Of a stretch of DNA of 46,662 nt, positions 24,890-33,260 are shown piece after piece. Source of the stretch: Saccharothrix sp. ST-888 (lineage in GTDB: Bacteria > Actinomycetota > Actinomycetes > Streptomycetales > Streptomycetaceae). Every line of letters begins with the position of its first letter. Position 1 is the first letter of the stretch. The stretch covers positions 1-46,662 of the forward strand of contig NZ_JYJF01000051.1 of assembly GCF_000955975.1 (NCBI RefSeq), in the 5' to 3' direction. The notes under the pieces are model-generated. The model saw only the letters and a program-made list of their open reading frames with translations, was not told the DNA's origin and did not search any database. The translations under genes and the position numbers were made by a program.

Positions 24890-25292
24890 CCGGGCCGTCC
24901 CCGCGCATACGGGTGTTCCTCTTCCACGCTGCCACCCCGCCCGGAGACGCGCATGCGCGAAGCCGCCGCAGGGCCGAACGGACCAGGCGGACCCGTCGAC
25001 TGGTAAGCCGACCGACCCGACGCGGCCGCTGGGTCACCCTCCGACCTGCAGAGGCCGCCTGACCTGTGACAACGGGCTACGAGCGGGGGATTTCCGGACC
25101 AGCCGGACTCCCGGTGGTCCCGATCGGCCGGGCCGGAACACCTGGGGCAGCGGTCGGGCTCGGGCGATGTGCGGAGCGACGTCGTCGTGGTCTCGGGATG
25201 ACCGTGTCCGGAAGATCGTGTAAGTCCGTGATGTGACAGGCTGGCCGGGGCCTGCGATCCGGGCCTTGATCAGCCGGGACGGGAGGTGCGCT
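24890..25292. other. Divergent intergenic region between two SpoIIE phosphatase genes
   Basis: It must hold both promoters. A partly symmetric GC-rich element, ggtcccgatcggccgggcc, lies around 25115-25135. No coding frame is convincing. Confidence 0.4.
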
Positions 25293-26396
25293 GTGAACGT
25301 CCTGCGACCCACGCTGGCGAAGGTGCCGTGGCTGCTCGCGGCGCTGGCCCTCGTGGCCGGCGTCCTGCTGGACCGTTTCGCGCCCCAGCCGTACACCGGG
25401 CTCCCGCTGCTGGCAGCCGCACCGCTCGTCGCGGGTGCCACGCTCTCCTTCCGCTCCGCGCTCGCCGTCGTGTGCGTCACGTGCGTGGTCTCGGTGCTGG
25501 TGGATGTCGAACGCGGGCGTCCGGCGACACCGTTGTTCGTCGATCTTGCCGTGGTCGGCTTGATCGGCGTGCTGGCTCTGGCGGTCAACCGGCTGATCGT
25601 GCGGCAGAGGCGCGATCTGGCGCTGGCCAGGGATGTCGCGGAGGGGGTCCAGCGGGCGGTGCTCCCGGAGCCGCCGAGGACGATCGGGCCGCTGGCCGTG
25701 GCTGCGGGGTACACGGCGGCGCAGGCCGAGGCGCGGATCGGCGGTGACTTCTTCTCGGTGCAGGAGACGCCGTTCGGGGTGCGGATGATCATCGGCGACG
25801 TGCGGGGCAAAGGTATTGCGGCTGTCGCCGTCGTGTCGATCGCGCTCGGAACCTTCCGCCAGGAGGCCGAGTACGCTCCCACCCTGGTCGCCCTGGGACA
25901 GCGGATGGACGAGGCGCTGACCAGGGAAGCAGCCCGGAGCGGCACGGTGTACTCCATGGAGGGCTTCATCACCGCCCTACTGGCCGAGGTCTCCACCGAC
26001 GGCGAGGTACTGAGCCTGGTGAACCGTGGGCATCCGCCGCCGTACCTGCTTCACGACGGACAGCTCGTACGGCTCGACCCGACCGTCCCACAGCTGCCCC
26101 TCGGCCTGGGGCTGGGCGATCTCACTCCTGCCGGCGCCGTGTCCGCCGATGTGGTGCGGCTGCCCCCGGGGGCCTCGCTGTTGTTGGTCACCGACGGTGT
26201 CACCGAGGCCCGGGACAAGTGGGGCACCTTCTACGATCCGGTCGCCTCGGAGTGCATGCGCAGGCGGTTCACCGACCCCGACGCAGTGGTGGATGCCCTC
26301 ACCAAAGACGTCGGCCGCTGGACCGGGGGCAGACGCGACGACGACATGGCCATCCTGGTGGTCACCCGGCTCCACCGCGCTCCCCGCGTCGCCTGA
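25293..26396 (+). CDS. Membrane-anchored SpoIIE-type PP2C phosphatase
   Basis: 367 residues from GTG 25293, with GGGAGG six bases upstream; the frame is open further upstream without a better start. Four hydrophobic segments occupy about residues 10-115 (VPWLLAALALVAGVLL to FVDLAVVGLIGVLALAV). A short linker and a complete PP2C domain follow, with RIGGDFFSV, IIGDVRGKG, NRGHPPPYLL, LLVTDGVTEARD and DDDMAILVV. It lacks PAS, GAF and kinase domains, so it is the common streptomycete form that dephosphorylates STAS anti-sigma antagonists. It runs divergently from the larger SpoIIE sensor and is followed after 42 bases by a kinase fragment. Confidence 0.93.
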   Translation: MNVLRPTLAKVPWLLAALALVAGVLLDRFAPQPYTGLPLLAAAPLVAGATLSFRSALAVVCVTCVVSVLVDVERGRPATPLFVDLAVVGLIGVLALAVNRLIVRQRRDLALARDVAEGVQRAVLPEPPRTIGPLAVAAGYTAAQAEARIGGDFFSVQETPFGVRMIIGDVRGKGIAAVAVVSIALGTFRQEAEYAPTLVALGQRMDEALTREAARSGTVYSMEGFITALLAEVSTDGEVLSLVNRGHPPPYLLHDGQLVRLDPTVPQLPLGLGLGDLTPAGAVSADVVRLPPGASLLLVTDGVTEARDKWGTFYDPVASECMRRRFTDPDAVVDALTKDVGRWTGGRRDDDMAILVVTRLHRAPRVA

Positions 26397-26438
26397 AGTC
26401 CCGGAACCCGAGCCGATGCGCAGGCGCGCCGCCGCACG

Positions 26439-26936
26439 GTGGACCCGCGCGGGCCGCCACGCTGGCAGGGACTCGGCCCGGCCGTCGCAGTGCCGATCGG
26501 GACTGCGGAGCACGACGTGCGCGGCGTGCTGATGCTGGCCCGCGCAACGGGTGCACCGTTGTTCGACGGGGACGAGTCCGGGCCGCTGCTGGGTTTCGCC
26601 GGGCAGGCGGCGCTCGCGATGGAGCTGGCGGAGCGGCGACGCGAGTCCGAGCAGATCGTCCTGCTGAAGGAGCGGGACCGGATCGCCCGGGACCTGCACG
26701 ACCTGGCGATCCAGCGGCTGCTCGCCACCGGGATGACGCTGCAGGGCGCGCTCAGGTTCATCGACCATCCGGAGGCCGCCGACCGGGTGCTGCGTGCCAT
26801 CGACGACCTCGACGAGACCGCGAGAACCATCCGCGCAACCATCTTCGGCCTGCGGATCAGGGAGGCGGGCCCGGCGGCGAAGGGGTTGCGGGCCAGGGTG
26901 GTCGAGGTCGTCGAGCGGGCGGCGGCCGTACTCGGT
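26439..26936 (+). pseudogene. DevS/DosS-type histidine kinase, internal fragment (GAF end plus DHp)
   Basis: The frame begins inside a GAF domain (GLGPAVAVPIG, RGVLMLARATGAPLFDGDE) and continues through the HisKA_3 dimerisation helix with the phospho-acceptor His in RDRIARDLHDLAIQRLL. It runs to VVERAAAVLG, where the ATPase domain should start. Right there (26936-26938) the sequence switches to the reversed start of a hydrogenase small-subunit gene. Both ends are therefore missing and no ATP-binding domain remains. DevS kinases sense oxygen, NO or CO through haem GAF domains and signal to DevR in dormancy. The neighbouring hydrogenase genes fit that regulon. Confidence 0.85.
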
Positions 26937-27016
26937 CAGTCGAGCAGGGTCAGCTGGCAGCCGTCGCAGGATGCGAACTTCCAGACCGCGAGGGTGGGGA
27001 GCCCGTCGTCGCCCAC
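26936..27016 (-). pseudogene. [NiFe]-hydrogenase small subunit (group 3b-like), first 26 codons only
   Basis: GTG 27016 starts a frame reading MGDDGLPTLAVWKFAS then CDGCQLTLLD, followed by a TGA created at the junction. KFASCDGCQL is the N-terminal iron-sulfur signature of cytoplasmic NAD(P)-linked hydrogenase or sulfhydrogenase small subunits. It begins one base after the stop of the FAD/NAD(P) subunit, so it belonged to the same operon. The rest of the small subunit and the expected large NiFe subunit are gone, replaced by the kinase fragment. Confidence 0.85.
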
Positions 27017-27017
27017 G

Positions 27018-27860
27018 TCACAACTCCCTTACCGCGAGCAGGGACTGTGATCCGGCACAGTCGACCACCGGTCCGTCCAGGCACAGCAGGAGCGGGCCGA
27101 GCTGGCAGTGACCGCAGTGGCCCGTGCCGCACTTCATGTTCCGTTCCAGCGACACCTGGATGCGATGCGCGGGCAGGCCGCGTGCGGTCAGTGCCTGCGC
27201 GGTGTGCCGGATCATCACTTCCGGCCCGCAGAGCAGCGCGCAGGTGTTCTCTTCCCGCAGCTCGACCCGGTCGAGCAGTCCGGTGACCACACCGACGGCG
27301 CCCTGCCAGCCGGGAGTGGGGCGATCGACCGTCACCTCGACCCGGGCCGAGGCCCGCCAGCGCCGCAGTTCGTCCCGGTAGAGGAGGTCCTCGGCGGCGC
27401 GGGCACCCACCAGAACACCGAGGCGGCCGTGCTCCCCTGGACGCTCCAGCACATGGTGCACCACCGGGCGCAGCGGGGCGAGCCCGATACCGCCCGCGAT
27501 CACCAGCACGTCGGCCCCGGCCGCCGAGTCCAGGTCCCAGCCGGTGCCGTACGGCCCGCGCAGCCCCACGACGTCGCCCGGCCGCAGCCCCACGACGTCG
27601 CCCGGCCGCAGCCGGCAGAGCGCCCCGGAGACCGCTCCGACCGCGCGTACGGTGTGCACCAGAGCATCGCCCGAGCCTCGGATCGCGCTGACCGAGATCG
27701 GCACCTCGCCGACGCCGAAGACGTACACCATCGCGAACTGCCCGGGCTGGAAGCGGGGCAACGCCGCTGCGACGGGCAGCAGTTCGAGCGAGACGGCATC
27801 GGCGGTCTCCGGGCGGGCGGCGGCCACCCGGTACGGCAGGGGCGGTGTGACGGTACTCAT
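27018..27860 (-). CDS. Hydrogenase FAD/NAD(P)-binding electron-transfer subunit (HydG/HyhG-like)
   Basis: 280 residues from ATG 27860. Ferredoxin-NADP+ reductase fold with FAD-binding barrel (FQPGQFAMVYVFGVGEVPIS), NAD(P) domain (VLVIAGGIGLAPLRPVV, then ALLCGPEVMIRHTAQAL) and a C-terminal [2Fe-2S]-type cysteine cluster (ERNMKCGTGHCGHCQLG, later VVDCAGS). It should pass electrons between NAD(P)H and the hydrogenase small subunit. The start overlaps the preceding gene by four bases (ATGA), and the stop lies one base before the hydrogenase small-subunit remnant. A perfect 24-bp tandem duplication adds eight residues (LRPGDVVG twice) at the end of the FAD domain. With the catalytic subunits lost it has no evident partner. 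Confidence 0.9.
   Translation of the reverse strand: MSTVTPPLPYRVAAARPETADAVSLELLPVAAALPRFQPGQFAMVYVFGVGEVPISVSAIRGSGDALVHTVRAVGAVSGALCRLRPGDVVGLRPGDVVGLRGPYGTGWDLDSAAGADVLVIAGGIGLAPLRPVVHHVLERPGEHGRLGVLVGARAAEDLLYRDELRRWRASARVEVTVDRPTPGWQGAVGVVTGLLDRVELREENTCALLCGPEVMIRHTAQALTARGLPAHRIQVSLERNMKCGTGHCGHCQLGPLLLCLDGPVVDCAGSQSLLAVREL
27559..27606. repeat. Perfect 24-bp tandem duplication inside the FAD subunit gene
   Basis: Bases 27559-27582 (cgcagccccacgacgtcgcc then cggc) are repeated exactly at 27583-27606. The duplication is in frame and doubles the eight residues LRPGDVVG. Perfect identity indicates a recent event. Confidence 0.95.
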
Positions 27861-28309
27861 GACGCGGCCGTGCGGGGCGCGTAGAGGTCGAGCAGGCGGA
27901 TCCGGGTGGCCTGGAGTCGTTCGGCGATCACCTCGGCGCAGCGCAGCGTCAGCCGGTATCCGAGCTCCGGGTCCGCCGTGCACGGTGCCCGAACCTGGTC
28001 GGCGGGGAATTCCCAGGCGTCCACCGGTGCGAGTGCCTGCGCGCCCAGGTGCCAGCGGTACGGCGGGAAGAGCCAGGACCAGCCGAGGAGTTGACCCGGC
28101 CCGACGGTCTCCACCACTGGCGGCGGGCGGCCGGGGACGTACAGGTCGAGGGCGACCTCGCCGGAGCGGATCAGCCAGAAGCGGTCGGCCGCCCCGCCCT
28201 CGTCGAACAGCCGCTCCCCTCCGGGGAAGGAGCGGTCGCGGGCGATGGCGAGCAGCTGGTCCCGGTGCGTCTCCGGAAGACCACCGAGCAGCGCGGGCAG
28301 GCCGGTCAT
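27857..28309 (-). CDS. Cyclic-nucleotide-binding (CRP-like) domain protein without DNA-binding domain
   Basis: 150 residues from ATG 28309. A single cNMP-binding beta-roll runs GLPETHRDQLLAIARDRSFP, LFDEGGAADRFWLIRSGEVA, then VGPGQLLGWSWLFPPYRWHL, ending with helices ERLQATRIRLLDLYAPR. The usual phosphate-binding cassette (GE...RAA) is poorly kept, so the ligand may not be cAMP. No helix-turn-helix follows. It is joined by four-base ATGA overlaps to the iron-sulfur gene before it (28306-28309) and the FAD gene after it. Such proteins are regular members of actinomycete hydrogenase/dormancy operons, where their role is unclear. Confidence 0.85.
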   Translation of the reverse strand: MTGLPALLGGLPETHRDQLLAIARDRSFPGGERLFDEGGAADRFWLIRSGEVALDLYVPGRPPPVVETVGPGQLLGWSWLFPPYRWHLGAQALAPVDAWEFPADQVRAPCTADPELGYRLTLRCAEVIAERLQATRIRLLDLYAPRTAAS

Positions 28310-28915
28310 GCGGGTGCCCCACCGTCGTCGGCCGGCCGGTTGGCCCAGTCGTGCAGAGCGGCCGCTTCCTCGGTGATGTCGATGGCGACCGGGCACCACA
28401 CGATGCACCGGCCGCAGCCGACGCATCCCGACGAGCCGAACTGGTCGTACCAGGTGCCCAGTTTGTGGGTGAGCCACTGCCGGTACCGGCTGCGTGGCGA
28501 GGCGCGCACCGTGCCCGCGTGCAGATAGGAGAAGTCCAGGTCGAAGCAGGAGTCCCAGAGCCGCCAGCGCTCGGCGTGGTCGCCGGTCAGGTCCGTGACG
28601 TCCTCGGTCGTGGTGCAGAAACAGGTCGGGCAGACCATGGTGCAATTGCCGCAGGTCAGACAGCGTGATGCCACGTCGTCCCAGCGCGGGGCGTCGAGCG
28701 TGCCCGCCATCAGCTGGTGCAGGTCGGCCTCGGGCATGGTGCGGCCCATCCGGTCGGCGGCCGCAGCGACCTGTTCGCGGGCGGCCTCCCGGGTGGCGTC
28801 GTCGGCGCTCCGGCCGGGGAGTTCGGCGAGGACCTCGGCGCCCTCCGGGCTGCCGCTGCGGATCCAGAACCGGTGGCCGCTCCCGTCGGCCAGCTCCGAG
28901 GACGCTGTGGTTCAT
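28306..28915 (-). pseudogene. Hydrogenase 4Fe-4S electron-transfer subunit (HydB-like), N-terminal deletion
   Basis: The C-terminal part is intact: RCLTCGNCTMVCPTCFC and GCVGCGRCIVWCPVAID are two CxxCxxCxxxC [4Fe-4S] ligand sets, and HRFWIRSGSPEG lies upstream. The original start survives (ATG 28915, AGGAGG at nine bases, four-base overlap with the upstream gene). After about six codons (MNHSVL), however, the reading frame no longer matches; the iron-sulfur part continues in another frame preceded by a stop. A deletion with frameshift has removed most of the N-terminal half. Ribosomes starting at 28915 would read an Arg-rich frame running to 27857. Confidence 0.8.
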
Positions 28916-31659
28916 GGTTCTCGCACCTCCTCGGCGGCCGCCGGGCGGCGCAGCCGTCGCAGGTAGGGGTCGAAGGACCCTCGGGGCTCCAGACGCACCC
29001 GGGCGTCCACGCAGAGCACTCCGTCGGGCCGGGCGATCAACGGGTTGAGGTCGAGCTCGGCGAGCTGTGGAAGGTCGGTGGCCAGGTGGGAGATCCTGGC
29101 GAGCACGTCCTGGACTGCCGCCACGTCCACCGCCGCCGCGCCCTGGTGCCCCAACAGCACCGGGGAGCCGCGCAGTTCGGTGACCATGGTGGCCAGGTCC
29201 CGTTCGGTCAGCGGGGCGAGCCGGGCGGTGCGGTCGTCCAGTACGTCGGTGGCAGTACCGCCGAGGCCCAGGACGGCGAGCGGGCCGAAGACCCGGTCCT
29301 GGACGACTCCGGCGAGCAGCTCCAGTCCGGGTGCGGCCATCGGCTGGACCACCACGCCGGTGAGCTGCCTGCCGAAGCGTTCGGTGAACTCACGGAAGAT
29401 CTCGCGGACTTGGCCGTCCGTGGCCAGGCCGGTACGTACCGCTCCGAGCGTGCTCTTGTGGACCTGGCCCGGCCAGTACGCCTTGAGCACGACCTCACCC
29501 CGGTGCCCCAGCTGCCGCAGGGACTGGGCAGCAACGACGGCTCCGTGTTCGTCCGGCACCCAGATCGAGATGGTCAGCGGCAGGCCGTAACAGTCGAAGA
29601 GCTCGACGGTGAGGGCGGGGTCGAGCCAGCCGCCGTCCGGGTTGGCGGCGAGGAACGCCTCGACCAGGTGTCGGGCCGACCGCGGATCGCAGCCGGGCGG
29701 GGGCGCGGCCTCGGGACTGGGAGGTTCGGTCAGCCAGTGGGCCCGGTCGCGGGCGTGGGCGAGCGCCCGCGCGGCGGCCTGCGGGTCGGCGTACGAAGGG
29801 ATGCGCCCTCCGTCGGAGCAGGTCAGGTAGCGGACCGGCACCTCCTGGCTGAGCAGGACGGCGGCGACCGGGACGCGGCGGCGGGCCGGGCCGTCGAGCA
29901 GGGCACGGACCGGATCATCGTGCGGCCCGGTGGCCAGCGCGGTGGGGACCAGGCAGACCAGCAGGGCGTCCACGGCCCGGCTGCGCGCCAGCGTGTCCAG
30001 GCAGGCGGCCAGCTCGACGGGGCGCACGGCCGCGGTGGTGTCCACCGGATTGGCCGTGGCGGAGCCGTCAGGCAGCAGTTCGCGCAGCTCCGCGGTGATG
30101 TCGGGGGGCAGTTCGAGCTGGGTCAGCCCGGCATCGGCGCAGGCGTCGGCGGCCAGGATGCCGACGCCGCCCGCATTGGACACCACGGCCACCGCACACC
30201 GCGTCGAGGGCAGCGGCTGGCTGTGCAGCAGGGCTGCCGTGTCGACGAGTTCGGAGAGGCTGCGGGTCGCAGTGATCCCCGCCTGGCGGAACAGGGCCTC
30301 GCGGGCGACGGTCGGGGTGGCGGCTGCGGCGGTGTGCGAGGCGGCGCCCCGGCGGCCGGCGGGTGAGCGGCCGGCGTCGACGGTGAGGATCGGGAACCTG
30401 CGGGTGACCCGGCGGGCTGTGCGGGAGAAGGCGCGCGGGTTGCCGAAGGACTCCAGGTGCAGCAGGGCGAGGTCGGTGCTGCCGTCGCTCTCCCACCACT
30501 GCAGCAGGTCGTTGCCGCTGACGTCGTACTTGTCGCCGAGCGAGACGAAGCTGGAGACGCCGATACCCAGCCAGGTCAGGCGTTCCAGCAGCGCTATGCC
30601 GACACCGCCCGACTGCACCGCCACTCCCGCGCTGCCCGGCAGCGGCCACACCGCGCCGAACTCGGCGTCCAGCCGGATCGCCGGGTCGGTCTGGGCGATG
30701 CCCAGGCTGTTCGGGCCGACCAGCCGCATCGAGTGGCGACGGCAGGCGTGCATCAACTGCCCTGCGGTGTGGGCGTCGAGGCCGGAGGCGAGGACGACCA
30801 GCGCCCGCACCCCGGCCTGGCCGCACTCTTCGGCCGCCCCCGCCACCGCGATCGGCGGCACCGCCAGTACGGCGAGGTCCGGGATGCCGGGCAGGGTGCC
30901 AAGCGACGCATAGGCGGCCTCACCCGCGACCTCGGCGGCGTACGGGTTGACCGCCCACAGCTGCCCGGTGAAACCGGCCTGCCGGATCTTCAGCAGGACG
31001 GACTGCCCGACCGAGCCCGGCCGCCGCGAGGCGCCCACCACCGCGACGGAGGCCGGGCGCAACAGGGCGGCCAGACTGGCGATGTCGGCCCTGCGGCCCC
31101 GTTCGTCCACGGCCTCGCGGTAGTGCTCGTCCGTCTCGTCGAGCGGGACCCGGACCCGGACCTCACCCTGTTCGAGATGGCGGTGGACCGGGAGGCCCAG
31201 GTCGGTGAAGACCCGGTGCACGGCCAGGTTGCCCGCCAGGGTGTCGGCCTCGACGGCGCGGATGCCGTTCTGCCGTGCCGCGTGGACCAGGTGTTCCAGC
31301 AGCAGGGTGGCGACGCCCCGGTGGTGCCAGTCGTCGGCGACCACCACGGCCAGCTCGGCCGTGTCCGGGCGCCCTTGGACGCTCTCGCAGTCGGCCTCCC
31401 CGACGAGTTCCCCGCCCACCCAGGCACCCAGTGCGAGAAGCTCCGGCCTCGGCGCGGCACAGAGCCGGTCGGCCGCCAGCTGCGGGGCCTGCCGGCTGGC
31501 ACCGAAGAAGCGCATTCTGCGGCTCTCGTCCGACATCCGCTCGGCGTGCAGGTCCAGTACGGCCGCCCGGTCCGCCGGGCCGATCGGCCGGATCGTGACC
31601 GTGGTCCCGTCGGCGAGCAGCGCCTCGACGGTGTGCGGCAGGTGTTGGGCGGTGGACAT
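28912..31659 (-). CDS. Bifunctional GNAT acetyltransferase / NDP-forming acetate-CoA ligase-type protein
   Basis: 915 residues from ATG 31659, with GGAG at about seven bases. Order: GNAT domain 15-180 (DDWHHRGVATLLLEHLV is the acetyl-CoA loop), CoA-binding Rossmann domain from about 205 (SVAVVGASRRPGSVGQSVL), succinyl-CoA-synthetase-like domains (NSLGIAQTD, VAVQSGGVGIALLERL, SHTAAAA, NAGGVGILAADAC) and a C-terminal ATP-grasp domain (VVLKAYWPGQVHKSTLGAV, DLNPLIARPDGVL). In related proteins this architecture is a protein lysine acetyltransferase (Pat-type) or an ADP-forming acyl-CoA synthetase. It is the first gene of the hydrogenase-type operon, its stop overlapping the next start by four bases. 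Palindromes at 31733 and 31798 upstream may be operator sites. Confidence 0.92.
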   Translation of the reverse strand: MSTAQHLPHTVEALLADGTTVTIRPIGPADRAAVLDLHAERMSDESRRMRFFGASRQAPQLAADRLCAAPRPELLALGAWVGGELVGEADCESVQGRPDTAELAVVVADDWHHRGVATLLLEHLVHAARQNGIRAVEADTLAGNLAVHRVFTDLGLPVHRHLEQGEVRVRVPLDETDEHYREAVDERGRRADIASLAALLRPASVAVVGASRRPGSVGQSVLLKIRQAGFTGQLWAVNPYAAEVAGEAAYASLGTLPGIPDLAVLAVPPIAVAGAAEECGQAGVRALVVLASGLDAHTAGQLMHACRRHSMRLVGPNSLGIAQTDPAIRLDAEFGAVWPLPGSAGVAVQSGGVGIALLERLTWLGIGVSSFVSLGDKYDVSGNDLLQWWESDGSTDLALLHLESFGNPRAFSRTARRVTRRFPILTVDAGRSPAGRRGAASHTAAAATPTVAREALFRQAGITATRSLSELVDTAALLHSQPLPSTRCAVAVVSNAGGVGILAADACADAGLTQLELPPDITAELRELLPDGSATANPVDTTAAVRPVELAACLDTLARSRAVDALLVCLVPTALATGPHDDPVRALLDGPARRRVPVAAVLLSQEVPVRYLTCSDGGRIPSYADPQAAARALAHARDRAHWLTEPPSPEAAPPPGCDPRSARHLVEAFLAANPDGGWLDPALTVELFDCYGLPLTISIWVPDEHGAVVAAQSLRQLGHRGEVVLKAYWPGQVHKSTLGAVRTGLATDGQVREIFREFTERFGRQLTGVVVQPMAAPGLELLAGVVQDRVFGPLAVLGLGGTATDVLDDRTARLAPLTERDLATMVTELRGSPVLLGHQGAAAVDVAAVQDVLARISHLATDLPQLAELDLNPLIARPDGVLCVDARVRLEPRGSFDPYLRRLRRPAAAEEVREP

Positions 31660-31732
31660 GGCAGCTCCTCTGTCCGTGGCGGCCCTCGGGCTGTGCACCT
31701 CCAGCCTCCGCTCACACCACGCGTGCCGCACA

Positions 31733-31811
31733 GGGCCGACCGGCCCCCAGGTCACCCCGGCCGTACCCGGCAGTGGGGCCGCGCGGCCTCGCGTCACGGC
31801 CCGAACGGCCC
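31733..31811. promoter_or_regulatory. Two related GGGCCG-NN-CGGSCC-like palindromes
   Basis: GGGCCGACCGGCCC (31733-31746) is near-perfectly symmetric. GGCCCGAACGGCCC (31798-31811) reads GGGCCGTTCGGGCC on the other strand and shares the same core. They lie 65 bp apart in the divergent promoter region of the acetate-CoA ligase operon and the GH65 remnant. Their form suits a dimeric LuxR-type response regulator such as DevR/OsdR. That identification is inference, and chance is not excluded in GC-rich DNA. Confidence 0.35.
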
Positions 31812-31957
31812 TCCCCGGCGGCCACCCCGGCCGCCGACGCCGGAGGTGAGCCCGCGCGCCGCCGACTCCGGACCGAGGAGTCGCCGCCGACCAGCGACCA
31901 CCGAGCGGAGCGACCGCGTGCTGCGCACACTGGAAGCAGCCGAGCGGAGGAGGCCAG

Positions 31958-33130
31958 GTGGACGCGGACGCCCGGGCCCAGTCCCCGACGGCCCCGGCAC
32001 ACGGGTCCCCGCGTCCGGCCCCGGAGCCGGCGATGCCCGACCCGTGGACCCTGCGGTACGAGGGATTCGACCCCGCCCAGGAGGGCGTCCGCGAAGTCCT
32101 GTGCGCCGCCGGGAACGGCTATCTGGTCACCCGGGGCGCCGCACCCGAGTCCCGGCGGACGGCGTCCACTACCCCGGCACGTACCTGGCCGGGCGCTACG
32201 ACCGCGTCACCTCCAGCGTCGCGGGCCGCATCGTCGACAACGAGGACCTGGTCAACTGCCCCAACTGGCTGCCGCTGACCTTCCGCCGCCAGGGCGGCGA
32301 CTGGTTCGACGGCCCGCCCGCGCACCAGCGCCTGGAACTGGATCTGCGGCGAGGCGTGCTCACCCGGTACGCCCTGGTGGCGGACCCGCAGGGCCGCCGC
32401 ACCCGGCTGGTGCAGCGCAGGATCGCCAGCCAGGCGCAGCCCCACCTGGTCGCGCTGGAGACCACCCTGGTGCCGGAGAACTGGTCCGGCCCGCTGGAGG
32501 TCCGCTCCGCCCTCGACGGCGCGGTGGCCAACACCGGCGTCACGCGCTACGCCGGTCTGGCCGGCCGCCAGCTCCTCCCGGCCGGGCAGGGCGCGGACCC
32601 CGGCGGCCTGCTCTGGCTGGAGGCCGCCGCCAACGGATCCCCGCTGCGCATCGCGCTCGCTGCCCGCACCCGGGTACGCCACGGGGGGCACACCGCTGCC
32701 CCTCGTGCACACCGAACAGCTCCTGGACGGCTGGGCGGCCCAGCTCCTCACCCTGGACGCCGCCGAGGGCCGGCCGGTCACCGTGGAGAAGACCGTCGCG
32801 GTGTACACCTCCCGCGACCCGGCGACCGCCTCTCCGCTGCAGACCGCCCGGCTGCTCGCAGCGCAGGCCCCCGACTTCGACCGGCTACTGGACGAACACG
32901 CCCTGCGCTGGGCCGAGTTGTGGCGCCGCTGCCACATCGACGCCGACTTCGACGGCATCGGCGCGGTCCACCTGAACCTGTTCCACCTGCTCCAGACGTA
33001 CTCCGAGCACTCCGTGGACCTCGACGTCGGAATCCCCGCCCGGGGCCTGCACGGCGAGGCCTACCGCGGTCACGTCTTCTGGGACGAGCTCTTCGTCCTC
33101 CGGCTGCTCAACCTCCGCTTCCCCGAAGTC
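31958..33130 (+). pseudogene. GH65-family glycoside phosphorylase/hydrolase, N-terminal part with two frameshifts
   Basis: The N-terminal beta-sandwich of a GH65 trehalose/maltose-phosphorylase-like protein is recognisable: WTLRYEGFDPAQEGVREV, YPGTYLAGRYDRVTS, EDLVNCPNWLPLTFR, SVDLDVGIPARGLHGEAYRG and HVFWDELFVLRLLNLRFPEV. Three lesions are visible. One base is missing near 32155 (after APESR), the frame shifts back at the G6 run 32683-32688, and everything after FPEV is gone, including the catalytic (alpha/alpha)6 barrel. The two shifts could be sequencing errors; the truncation is not. GTG 31958 has AGGAGG upstream. GH65 genes are common companions of actinomycete dormancy islands. Confidence 0.85.
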
Positions 33131-33260
33131 GGGGCAGCTCGCCCTACCCGGTTGATTGGCAGGGGCCGTCCGCGTGCCGTCCGGGCGTCGCTCCCGGGCA
33201 GTGGCCATGATCGGGGCGGCGTGCATCGTCTGATGCCGAGCGAGAACAGGAGGTGGCCTG

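Noticed and set aside
22808..25006. Plus-strand open frame of 732 codons opposite the SpoIIE sensor
   Set aside because: Same reason: the minus strand carries all PP2C and HATPase motifs; this frame is low-complexity antisense.
26439..27050. Accepting the kinase fragment as a functional 203-residue protein
   Set aside because: It begins inside a GAF domain, lacks an ATPase domain, and its last 38 residues are antisense to hydrogenase genes.
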